Made by a program: the position numbers and the translations under genes. Of a stretch of DNA of 64,000 nucleotides, positions 8,629 to 17,190 are shown in pieces. The notes under the pieces are model-generated. The model was not told the DNA's origin and searched no databases. It was given only the letters and a program-made list of their open reading frames with translations. The DNA comes from Arthrobacter_B citreus (GTDB lineage: Bacteria; Actinomycetota; Actinomycetes; Actinomycetales; Micrococcaceae): NCBI RefSeq assembly GCF_042429235.1, contig NZ_JBHMBA010000002.1. One strand, 5' to 3'. Positions within the stretch are counted from its first letter, which is position 1, and the number at the start of each line of letters is the position of its first letter.

Positions 8629-11355
8629 TTAGATGCTGAGAATAGCTTCAACCACTCTTTTACAGTTATCCGTATCGATAAAAGCGAATGTATGAGTGAC
8701 TCGTGCTTTATAACTAGCCATGGAGTTGAAGTTAGTTTCTGTGCAGGCTTGAAGTACTGCTTCTACTTGAGATAAGTCTTGTGCGACAGGTCCAAAACCA
8801 TCCTTTTCATAATCGAAGTACCCCTTCCGGTAATTGTGCTTCCCATTGAAGATCTCACTTTGGTCGAACTGATAATACAAAACCGAGCTTCCGGTCAGCG
8901 CTATATCGAACGCAACTGATGAGTAGTCAGTTATCGCCAACTTAGTTTGGGAAAATAAGTCTTGAAGACTGATTTCGGCAGGCCGTATCATTCGCACGTG
9001 TGCTGGAAGACTGATGTCGTACATAAATGCAGAAAGGGAAGGATGCATGACGAATACGATTTCTAGATCCATCCTGGCTGCTGCTTCCATGAGGACTGGG
9101 CTCCGTAGGAGTTCTAGCCAAGAACGACCATAAAGCGACGACTCGAAAACCGCAAGCCTTTCTTTATAGGTGGAGCAGGCTTCCATCTCAGTTTTCAAAC
9201 CCTGGCGCCAGGTCGGCATTACAAGGAGATATGGGCGGACGCCGACAGGGTTGAGTCTGGATTTCCGGAGCAGCTCATCGAACCTGGGGAACCCGGTGAG
9301 TTTGGTTTCTGTGCCGCTATAGCGGTAAGGGCTATCGTCCGAAGCAATTGAATTGTACTCCTGAACGGTTGCCGTTGCGATCATAGATATAGGCTTGGGG
9401 TTGAGCCAACGAGATAAGTCATCCTTTGTAATTCCATGCTGCAGAAAGACAATTTTACCCCGACCAGTCCCAAATCTGGACGGTGGCACTGGGAACTGCA
9501 CATCAAACGTTGCATCAGATGAGATTTTGTAGGCTGCGTTCAGTGAAAGTGCCACGGCTTCTTTGGAATCTAGAGCAACCAGACGAAAGCCTTCTTCTTC
9601 AAGCCTTTTCCAGTCTGGTGACGAACGGTCCAGCAAAAACCAGGCGTTTATGTCGGGTCTTTCATTTGCAATGTAGCGATACAAGTGTTCGCCGTTGTCG
9701 TCGGCCGAATTGGGCCGATCCATAATTAGCCACGAGTCCTTGAACTTCGCCGTTGCGCCGGCCGAAGTCGCGAACGCGATAATATTGGCGTCAGCTGCGC
9801 GTTCATGGGTTTCTCGTTTCGCGTCAAAGCGCCTGCGGACAACGCGCCGTCCAATGTTTAGAACTGCTTGGGGCGCTGCAGAAGCCGTAAGGAGTTGCTC
9901 AATTCGAATTCGATTTTCGAGCTTGCGAGCAACCAGTTCCGCTCTTGATAGAGTACGTGGAACCGCAGGAATCTTGGATATAAGAGGGACCCGCTCTTCC
10001 AGCTTATTTCCCAGAGGTAGCTGGCTAGCAACCGGCGCAAGAATTAGCGATGCTGACTGGTTGCGCTTGCGGTCCCACCGAGGGGGACCTGCTGGACTAA
10101 TCTTTGCTGGATGTGAATCTAGTCGAACGGAGATGCGGCCATTACGAGGGAGCCAGACCATTCGCTCATAAAAGAATACCACGCCGTAATAGGAGTGTGC
10201 TACAGATTTGGATTTAGTCGGTGTAACACTTGTACCGTTTATCTCGAATTCTTCGATCGGAAGATTTCCAGAGTACCCATATCCTAATTTGACAGTATGG
10301 CCAGACTTATCGCTCCAGTTTACAACTGGTTGGAGGCGTACTCCTTGGCCTTTGAAATGTATCAGCATGGCCGTTCTAGTGATCCAGGACATCGACGTGA
10401 TGTTATATTCCTGAATTGCTTCGCGATCAATGTAGCTAAAGATCTCTAATAGCAAGCTGTGGAATAAATCTAAGCTTTCCTTAGGTATCCAAGCGCTCGA
10501 GCTGTTCATCTTCTTGTCTTCTGTCAAATACCACTGAAGATCGTATAGAACCATATTCTGAGCCCATCTTGGGACATGGCCCAAATGAGTACTCAGGTCC
10601 TTCAGTAAGCCGAGATAGCCGTATCGCAGAACTTCGTCGTATCTCTCAAGTTGGCCCCAGCTTGACTGGACGAGGGACGATCCATTACCCCGTTTGCGGT
10701 ATAGGTAGCGTGCCGACGAGACGAGCCCAACGATCGGCTGTTCGAACTTACCAAGGTATCGTCCGATAAGCTCAGCATCTTCGAATGTCGGCTTGATTCG
10801 TTCGTCAAGTCGCAGGTTATGAGACTTTATGACTGCATTGCGTAGAAAAGTAGAGGCTCCACCGAGTTGCACATAATTCGGCTCTAAATTTAGGTCCACA
10901 AGCTTTTCCCCCAAGAAATATTTGGCAGCTAATGGATGCGTATCGGAGATCTTTGCCGTTTCTTCCTGCCAGATCATCACTCTCGTCGTTAGCATCGAGG
11001 CGCGATCTTCCGTATCTCTTGAAATAAAACTCGCGACACGTTCAAAGTACTCGGCCTGCAGGGCGTCGTCCGGGTCGCAAAACGTCACCCATTCATTGTT
11101 CGCCATTTCAATGCCAATATTTCGGGCAGAGGCCGGGCCGCCGTTGTCTTTTGTTGTGTGCCGTATTACTTTCGGATACTTTTTCGCCCATGTCTTGACG
11201 ATGTCATAAGATCCGTCCGTGGACCCGTCATCGACAATGATAACGTCCAAGTCTTCAAAATTGTATGTCTGCCGTTCCAAGGAACGGAAAAAAGTATCAA
11301 CGTATTCTTCAACTCCGTAAAGGGCGACGACAATGGAAAATAGACCCTTGGACAT
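8629..11355 (-). CDS. GT2 / CDP-glycerol glycerophosphotransferase fusion (TagF-like)
   Basis: A 908-residue protein. The N-terminal GT2 domain starts FSIVVALYGVEEYV with DDGSTD at 42-47 and FCDPDD as the metal motif; TRVMIWQEE and FEDAELIGRYL follow. The C-terminal third is a glycerophosphotransferase domain: FLQHGITKDDLSRWL, TGFPRFDELL, VMPTWRQG and LAITDYSSVAFDIAL. It is expected to extend an alditol-phosphate polymer linked to sugars. Start chosen at ATG with GGGGAG close upstream because the GT2 fold begins directly after it; an upstream ATG at 11370 would add five residues. Strikingly AT-rich for this genome, suggesting recent transfer. Last gene of the leftward set from wecB. Confidence 0.87.
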   Translation of the reverse strand: MSKGLFSIVVALYGVEEYVDTFFRSLERQTYNFEDLDVIIVDDGSTDGSYDIVKTWAKKYPKVIRHTTKDNGGPASARNIGIEMANNEWVTFCDPDDALQAEYFERVASFISRDTEDRASMLTTRVMIWQEETAKISDTHPLAAKYFLGEKLVDLNLEPNYVQLGGASTFLRNAVIKSHNLRLDERIKPTFEDAELIGRYLGKFEQPIVGLVSSARYLYRKRGNGSSLVQSSWGQLERYDEVLRYGYLGLLKDLSTHLGHVPRWAQNMVLYDLQWYLTEDKKMNSSSAWIPKESLDLFHSLLLEIFSYIDREAIQEYNITSMSWITRTAMLIHFKGQGVRLQPVVNWSDKSGHTVKLGYGYSGNLPIEEFEINGTSVTPTKSKSVAHSYYGVVFFYERMVWLPRNGRISVRLDSHPAKISPAGPPRWDRKRNQSASLILAPVASQLPLGNKLEERVPLISKIPAVPRTLSRAELVARKLENRIRIEQLLTASAAPQAVLNIGRRVVRRRFDAKRETHERAADANIIAFATSAGATAKFKDSWLIMDRPNSADDNGEHLYRYIANERPDINAWFLLDRSSPDWKRLEEEGFRLVALDSKEAVALSLNAAYKISSDATFDVQFPVPPSRFGTGRGKIVFLQHGITKDDLSRWLNPKPISMIATATVQEYNSIASDDSPYRYSGTETKLTGFPRFDELLRKSRLNPVGVRPYLLVMPTWRQGLKTEMEACSTYKERLAVFESSLYGRSWLELLRSPVLMEAAARMDLEIVFVMHPSLSAFMYDISLPAHVRMIRPAEISLQDLFSQTKLAITDYSSVAFDIALTGSSVLYYQFDQSEIFNGKHNYRKGYFDYEKDGFGPVAQDLSQVEAVLQACTETNFNSMASYKARVTHTFAFIDTDNCKRVVEAILSI

Positions 11356-11395
11356 AGACTCCCCAGACATGTATTGATTGTGTTTTGGTCTGCCG

Positions 11396-13645
11396 TTACA
11401 CGGTCAGCGATTGGCAACAGCGGATGCGGTGCTTTAGTTCAGTGATTCGTCTGTCATCGCCCGGGGATGTTTCGGCTTCCATCAGGACGTCGAGCGCCTT
11501 CTGGTACAGCGACGCGGCTGTGTTGGGGCTCTTGCACATTTCATTGTTCCAGGCGGCGGCTTCATAAACTTGACCACGAATATTGACAAGCTCTGGTGCG
11601 GCGGTGCCCTCGTCAAGAAGACGCACTAGGTGTCCGTAATTGTGAGCTGAGCCCCTATGGTTGCCAAGTAGCTCCAGGCATGAGGCATATCCATGGACGG
11701 CACGAAGGTACTCTGAAGTCTCTTCGAAGCCTGCAGCGCGTAGCTTGGCTGCCGTTTCAGAGAAGAAGGTCATGGCCTGCCTATACTGACCACGCTTTAT
11801 GAGGCACTCATTAATGTCTAGCTGTATCTCCAACTTCCTGTGTTGGGAATGGCCTACGGATACTTCTAGCGATTCAAGGGCATGAGCATAGGATTTATGG
11901 GCTTCATCGTAGTCTCGAAGGTCCCTATGCGAGTCTCCTATTCGTCGAAGGACGCTTATTCTGAAGCTGAGGTTTTGTGGAAGATCAGGTAAGAATCTTT
12001 CTATCGAGACATACATACTAAGGGCATCACCAACTTTGCCTTGCCGGTACAGACGGCGCCCTAGGCCGTAGCGTGTCTTCAGGCTAAGGAGATGTGTGTC
12101 GCCAAAAGCTTTTACGACGTCTCGGTAAAGGCCCTCAAAATCAGACTCATTGATGCTATTTGGGTCAGCGGGGTCGGTTAATGATGTGAGCGCATAACGA
12201 GCGATTATTGTTTTCTCGTGATGCGGACCGAGTGTGTGTTTCATGCGTGGTACGAGCTCGCGCAGCCGCAGAAGGGCATGATCGTTCTTGTTTTCATATG
12301 CATCTACGAGGCACAGCCCGAGCTCATGAGCTAGATTGTCAGCGGGTGTGGCGCCTAGGGCTTCCTCAAGGAGCTCCATCGCAACCACTCTTAGTGCCCG
12401 CGACTCAGCCGGGCGTGCGCTAGCAAGGAGTAGCTCCGCTTCAGTGTCCATTAGACGAGGAAGCGCGGATGACTCGATACCGAGTGACATTTGGGCAGCT
12501 CTACGAGCATTTGACACTGTCTCTAAGGCTGACAAGGAGTTAAGCTTCGCGGCCAGCCGCCCATAGGTGTGAGCCGCCATAAGAGTTTGAAACCGCATTC
12601 CAGTGGGCTTTGCTGGGACGGCATCCGAGAGCCGGCGGAGAGCGATGTATGCCGCCTCATAGTCGCCCAACTCCAGCAGCGAGTATGCCTTGCCTTGTAG
12701 CGCCAACTCACCCTTAGTCCCGTTGAGGTTCGATTGGATTTCCGATCCTTGGGGCAGAGAACTGAAGATTTGCGCAGCGCGTTCCGTCTCATTGTCGAGG
12801 TATGCCATCCACCCTCTGAAGAAAGTCTTTGACCAATCGCTTTCCTCATGGTCGATGCAAAGTGTAGCCTGGGAGCCCTTGACTGCCTCGACGAAACTTG
12901 TACCGCTGGCACCGGCTGAGTTCCATGCTTGCATGTACCAGAGTACATTCTGGCTTGCGTGATGGAACTGCGGAATCTCTTCAATAGTTTTGCTCGACTC
13001 GGCGAAGCGGCCTAGATTCGTTAGGGTCCACGCCTTTTGGATAAGAACATCCGAGGTCTGAAGTGGAGTAAGAGTGAGTGGATTGGCGAGCAGGTTGCTG
13101 ATTTCCTTCAAAGCCAAGTGAGAATCGCCTGCAACGTTTAGGAACTTTATCCTTGCTAGGACAACTGAAGTTTCTTCGTAGACATCTTCAGCACAATCCT
13201 TTTCCTTGGCGCTCAGAAACCCTGCTGCAGCATGGCAACCCTCATTATCTGCCACTTTCTCAGCGAGCATGACCAAAGCCGTCCCCCGGCGGCTGCGCAA
13301 AGATTGGGCATCACATACTAGGCTTTGAAGATCCGCGGTCGCTTGAGAAGAACTTCCCGTTGTCATTTGAATCCGAGCCCTAGCCAGTCGAAGTACATCC
13401 GAATCGTCCCTCGAGAGCGATTGTTTGTGAACGGAGGCAGCATCCAACAGTCCAATACTCCGTTTGAGTTTCCCGTTCCAGGCCAAGGTGTCGGCATAAG
13501 CAATGATTGCGTCAACTGATAGGAGCTCGCCCCGCGCGGCCCCGCGTAATTCCTCAAGTACAGATATTTCTGTCCTCGTATCTGACGCCACGTCTGATGC
13601 AGGTAATTGAGCTGTTTGACTTCTGAGTGCACCCATACATTCCAT
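11396..13645 (-). CDS. Large tetratricopeptide-repeat protein
   Basis: 749 residues, almost entirely alpha-helical repeats of TPR / kinesin-light-chain type, for example around RYGLGRRLYRQGKVGDALSM, RRIGDSHRDLRDYDEAHKSY and LDINECLIKRGQYRQAMTFF. No catalytic domain, membrane segment or DNA-binding motif was recognised. It lies 26 bases upstream of the TagF-like gene in the same direction. A scaffold or regulatory role for the glycopolymer machinery is a guess from position. AT-rich like its neighbours. Confidence 0.72.
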   Translation of the reverse strand: MECMGALRSQTAQLPASDVASDTRTEISVLEELRGAARGELLSVDAIIAYADTLAWNGKLKRSIGLLDAASVHKQSLSRDDSDVLRLARARIQMTTGSSSQATADLQSLVCDAQSLRSRRGTALVMLAEKVADNEGCHAAAGFLSAKEKDCAEDVYEETSVVLARIKFLNVAGDSHLALKEISNLLANPLTLTPLQTSDVLIQKAWTLTNLGRFAESSKTIEEIPQFHHASQNVLWYMQAWNSAGASGTSFVEAVKGSQATLCIDHEESDWSKTFFRGWMAYLDNETERAAQIFSSLPQGSEIQSNLNGTKGELALQGKAYSLLELGDYEAAYIALRRLSDAVPAKPTGMRFQTLMAAHTYGRLAAKLNSLSALETVSNARRAAQMSLGIESSALPRLMDTEAELLLASARPAESRALRVVAMELLEEALGATPADNLAHELGLCLVDAYENKNDHALLRLRELVPRMKHTLGPHHEKTIIARYALTSLTDPADPNSINESDFEGLYRDVVKAFGDTHLLSLKTRYGLGRRLYRQGKVGDALSMYVSIERFLPDLPQNLSFRISVLRRIGDSHRDLRDYDEAHKSYAHALESLEVSVGHSQHRKLEIQLDINECLIKRGQYRQAMTFFSETAAKLRAAGFEETSEYLRAVHGYASCLELLGNHRGSAHNYGHLVRLLDEGTAAPELVNIRGQVYEAAAWNNEMCKSPNTAASLYQKALDVLMEAETSPGDDRRITELKHRIRCCQSLTV

Positions 13646-13786
13646 ACTACAGGCTGAGGCTGCATTGTTGATATCCGTATGACTGGGCAGCCACTATGCA
13701 TCAGGGGATTGCGGCAGTGCCTCGGAGGATTATCGCTTCAACAATTTTTTAGAGTAATGACTATCGACGTCATTTTGGTATCTGTC

Positions 13787-14500
13787 TTAATAGGGATGCT
13801 TACGGAGGGCATTATTAGCTCGGACCAGATCGTCTGGGCTGTCTATTTCTATGGCTAAGTATCTACTCGTATCCACAGGAAAGTATGTAACGTTGTCGAG
13901 CATAATCGTATTTTCCATGGCGCGTTCAAAGTAGTCGTGCTCGCTGACCCTTTCTAGACGCTTAATCAGCTTCTTCTTATTCTTCTTTGAGACATAGTTA
14001 ATCCCGACTGCCTCGCCTTCAGCCACATCAACCGAGACTGTTTTGGAAAGCTTGTCGATGTTGCCCCGTGCATCGGTTGTGTACTTTATCTCTTCATCAG
14101 CAACGCGGGAATCATTTACAGCAACAACGGACTGACCTGCAGCTATGAACGGCTTCATGAGATCAAGTAGCTGTGGATCAAATACGACGTCGCCATTGAG
14201 CCAAAGAACCCCTCCCTTTGTGGTGTTTTTCAGAGCTTTGAGTAGGCTCTTGGATGTGTTGGTCTGGTCGTAACTTTCGTTGTAAACAAATGCCACGTCT
14301 GGGACGTGCTCCATGATCAAATCGAGTTTATATCCGACAACTATTGTGAGTCGAAGTCTACCTCCAAACGCAATTCTAAGGTTCTGCACCTGTTGCTGAA
14401 GGATCGTCCGTCCGTCGCCTAGGTAAGTAAGGGGCTTGGGGTGAGGGCGAGCTAGTCTGGTTCCAAGCCCAGCGGCAAGGATGACAACCTGAACGGTCAA
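13787..14500 (-). CDS. LicC-like sugar/choline-phosphate nucleotidyltransferase
   Basis: A 237-residue NTP transferase with the Rossmann-like signature ILAAGLGTRLARPHPKPL at the N-terminus, VYNESYDQTNTSKSLLKAL resembling the LicC choline-phosphate cytidylyltransferase loop, and LNGDVVFD for the metal-binding Asp. It should activate a phosphorylated small group (choline, sugar or alditol phosphate) as CDP or UDP derivative for attachment to the wall polymer. The exact substrate is open. Its ATG overlaps the wecB stop (ATGA), showing translational coupling. Confidence 0.75.
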   Translation of the reverse strand: MTVQVVILAAGLGTRLARPHPKPLTYLGDGRTILQQQVQNLRIAFGGRLRLTIVVGYKLDLIMEHVPDVAFVYNESYDQTNTSKSLLKALKNTTKGGVLWLNGDVVFDPQLLDLMKPFIAAGQSVVAVNDSRVADEEIKYTTDARGNIDKLSKTVSVDVAEGEAVGINYVSKKNKKKLIKRLERVSEHDYFERAMENTIMLDNVTYFPVDTSRYLAIEIDSPDDLVRANNALRKHPY

Positions 14501-15657
14501 GAGCGATGCCCCTGGGGGTGTGTAGAGACTGATGTTCTGTTGGCAATGTCAAAAAGATTCCCAACCGCGGCAACGCTCCTGGCCGCAGCAGTCCCGTCCC
14601 CGTAGGGATTCATCGCCTCAGCCATAGAGTTGAAGTGCTCCTGGTCGTGCAGCAGGCTGGCAACTTCCGCAACAATTCGGTCCTCATCGGTGCCGATCAA
14701 TTTCACGACGCCAGCCTCAACGGCTTCAGGGCGCTCAGTGTTCTCCCGCATCACGAGGACGGGCACGCCGAGGCTGGGCGCCTCTTCCTGGACTCCGCCG
14801 GAGTCGGTCAGGATGATGTGTGCCAATGAAAGCAGGCGGGTGAACTCGCCGTACTCCAGCGGTTCAGTGATCAGGACGTTGGTTAGGCCCTCCAAGTGGG
14901 GGAGCACCGCCTCGCGGACAACGGGGTTGGCGTGAATTGGCAGCACAATGGTCAGGTCGGGCTCGGCCGCAGCAATGCGGGCCAGCGCACGGCCGATGCC
15001 CTGCATTCCTTCACCCTGGTTTTCCCTGCGGTGGGTGGTGACCAGGAGGACCTTCCGCCCGGAAGCCGCGAGATCCTCCAAGACCGGGTCCACAAAAGAA
15101 ATGTTCTTCTCCACCGTCGCCAGCAGGGCGTCAATGACCGTGTTGCCCGTCACCACAATGTTCTCGGGATTGATGTTTTCGGCCAGCAGGTTCTGCCGGC
15201 TGCCCTCGGTGGGAGCCAGATGCAGCGATGCGATCTGCGAGGTGATCTTACGGTTGCCTTCCTCAGGGAAAGGGGAGGAAGGATCGCCGCTGCGGAGGCC
15301 TGCCTCAAGGTGCACCACGGGGATCCCGTGATAGAAGGCCGCCATGGCCGCTGCGGTGGACGTGGTGGTGTCGCCTTGGACAATCACCGCGTCCGGGCGG
15401 TTGACGCTGAAGAGCTTTTCGAGACCGTCAATGGTGCGGGCCAGGATGCCGTTCAGGGACTGTCCTGGCTCAAAAATGTTGAGGTCATGGTCCGGCTCAA
15501 TCCCGAAGAGATTGTTTACCTGGTCCAGCATGGAACGATGCTGTCCCGTGACCGTGACGAAGCAGTCCAGCGCGTCGGATTTCTTGAGCGCAGCCACAAT
15601 CGGCGCCATCTTGATGGCCTCGGGACGCGTCCCGTAAATAGGCATGACAACCGGCAA
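14497..15657 (-). CDS. wecB: UDP-N-acetylglucosamine 2-epimerase (non-hydrolysing)
   Basis: Interconverts UDP-GlcNAc and UDP-ManNAc, the ManNAc donor for teichoic acid linkage units and other wall polymers. Diagnostic motifs: YGTRPEAIKMAP at the N-terminus, VTGQHRSMLDQ, VQGDTTTS, HLEAGLRSGD, PEEGNRK, LVTTHRRENQGEG, and TDSGGVQEEAPSLGVP plus RENTERPE near the end. About 386 residues, normal length. A TTG with GGGGG seven bases upstream gives the chosen start; an ATG four codons later and a TTG seven codons earlier are alternatives. First gene of the leftward glycopolymer operon and much more GC-rich than the genes after it. Confidence 0.93.
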   Translation of the reverse strand: MPVVMPIYGTRPEAIKMAPIVAALKKSDALDCFVTVTGQHRSMLDQVNNLFGIEPDHDLNIFEPGQSLNGILARTIDGLEKLFSVNRPDAVIVQGDTTTSTAAAMAAFYHGIPVVHLEAGLRSGDPSSPFPEEGNRKITSQIASLHLAPTEGSRQNLLAENINPENIVVTGNTVIDALLATVEKNISFVDPVLEDLAASGRKVLLVTTHRRENQGEGMQGIGRALARIAAAEPDLTIVLPIHANPVVREAVLPHLEGLTNVLITEPLEYGEFTRLLSLAHIILTDSGGVQEEAPSLGVPVLVMRENTERPEAVEAGVVKLIGTDEDRIVAEVASLLHDQEHFNSMAEAMNPYGDGTAAARSVAAVGNLFDIANRTSVSTHPQGHRS

Positions 15658-15784
15658 AATACAACCCCCAACACGCAAACAATGTGCAATCTAATGCCCT
15701 AGCATAGCGGACTACTTGTTTTGGGAGTTTTCAGCCTGTGGCGGAGATTCTTTTACGAGGGTCGCGAGCGCGGAACTGCGCTGA

Positions 15785-16039
15785 TTATCCGTAGACGAAG
15801 AGCAGGACTGCGAGGGTGGGAACCGAGACGACGATGAGGGATATCAAGGTCAACGCAGCCGCCCGCTGACGGCGGTAGCGCTTTGACTGGACAGGCCGGG
15901 ACGCCGGCGCGGGAACTGCCGCACGGTCGCTCGAAGGGGTGCCAGGTGCGGGCGTCTCAGGGGAAGTTGGTTCGTCCGTCATCGGTGCGGTGCTCATGTG
16001 CCTCGCCGCGGCAATGTCCGGGTATTGCTTGTGCGCCAT
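15785..16039 (-). CDS. Small single-pass membrane protein, unknown
   Basis: An 84-residue protein: a Pro/Ala/Thr/Ser-rich N-terminal half, a basic patch SKRYRRQRAAA and one C-terminal membrane helix, LTLISLIVVSVPTLAVLLF. Its layout is a tail-anchored or N-in small membrane protein. The ATG has GGAAGG eight to nine bases upstream, which favours it over an earlier ATG at 16066. No family recognised. Confidence 0.6.
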   Translation of the reverse strand: MAHKQYPDIAAARHMSTAPMTDEPTSPETPAPGTPSSDRAAVPAPASRPVQSKRYRRQRAAALTLISLIVVSVPTLAVLLFVYG

Positions 16040-16131
16040 GAACTCAACCTTCCCACATTTGTGCAAATCGTTATCGGCGCCGCCGCGGTGCCTGCGGTAG
16101 GCTTCCTACTGTCCAAACTGGCAGGCAGGCA

Positions 16132-17190
16132 ATGACGCCGCCTGGCGAACATCAGCGACAGCACGGAAACGGGTTCACTTTGCAGACCAAGATCACCGCG
16201 AACGCACAGGCGCTGAAGCGATGGTTGAGCAAAGCGGAGGTCTCTCTGGGCAACCACAGCGACCGGCTCAATGCAATCAACATCTTCCCGGTGGCCGACG
16301 GCGACACCGGCACTAACCTGTACGTCACCCTCCGCTCCGCCTCCCGGGCCATCGCCGACGTCGAGACCGCTGACCTTGGTGAACTGCTGGGGATAGCCGG
16401 CCGGGCCGCCATGGAGGATGCCAAAGGAAACTCCGGTACTCTGCTCTCCGTCTTCCTGACCGCCATGGCAGAACCCCTGCAGGGAAGCACCCGCCTCTCG
16501 GCGCCGCTGCTGGCCTCCGCCCTGAACCGCGCCCAGCTGCGCTCCTGGTCAGTCCTCAGTGACCCGGTCCCCGGCACCATGCTCTCGGTGCTGGAAGAAG
16601 CCGCCCGCGCTGCGATGGACGAGCCGGCCGCCCAGACCGGAGACGATTCCAACGCCGGGCTGGCCAGCACCCTGCGCGCCGTCATGGAGGCGGGCCTTGC
16701 CGCCGTCGTGCACACCGAACTGCAGCTGGACGCCCTCACCCAGGCCAAGGTGGTCGACGCCGGCGGCGTCGGCTTCCTGCTCGTGCTGGATGCCCTGCGC
16801 GCTTCGGCGCTGGGAGAGGAACTGCAGGAGGAGCTGCTGGACGGCCTGCACGGCTACGACGTGCAAGCGCCCCACATTCACAGCAACATGCCGCGGATGG
16901 AGGGGGTGGAGGTTATGTGCACCATCAACCTCAGCCCGCTGGACGCCGCCACCCTGCGCCTGCAGCTGGACGAGCTGGGCGATTCGGTGATCATGAGCGC
17001 CGTCAACGCGGTGGGGGACGGGTACCGCTGGCGCGTGCACGTCCACACGCCCGACGCCGGTTCCGCCATTGACCTGCTGCGCACCGTGGGGGAGCCCATG
17101 AACCTGACGATCACAGAGCTTTCCGCCGACGGCCACGAAACGAACGAAATCATCGAGGGCAGCGAAATCCACGAGGCTCATGAAGTCTAA
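16132..17190 (+). CDS. DAK2-domain protein (FakA/YloV-like)
   Basis: 352 residues. The DAK2 (dihydroxyacetone kinase L-type) ATP-binding signature INIFPVADGDTGTNLYVT is near residue 50, with AMEDAKGNSGTLLSVFL further on. FakA proteins phosphorylate fatty acids bound to a FakB/DegV partner; in actinobacteria the gene regularly precedes recG. The stop overlaps recG. The start has only a weak GGCAGG ribosome-binding site; a later start near KRWLSKAEV would also give a complete domain. Confidence 0.85.
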   Translation: MTPPGEHQRQHGNGFTLQTKITANAQALKRWLSKAEVSLGNHSDRLNAINIFPVADGDTGTNLYVTLRSASRAIADVETADLGELLGIAGRAAMEDAKGNSGTLLSVFLTAMAEPLQGSTRLSAPLLASALNRAQLRSWSVLSDPVPGTMLSVLEEAARAAMDEPAAQTGDDSNAGLASTLRAVMEAGLAAVVHTELQLDALTQAKVVDAGGVGFLLVLDALRASALGEELQEELLDGLHGYDVQAPHIHSNMPRMEGVEVMCTINLSPLDAATLRLQLDELGDSVIMSAVNAVGDGYRWRVHVHTPDAGSAIDLLRTVGEPMNLTITELSADGHETNEIIEGSEIHEAHEV

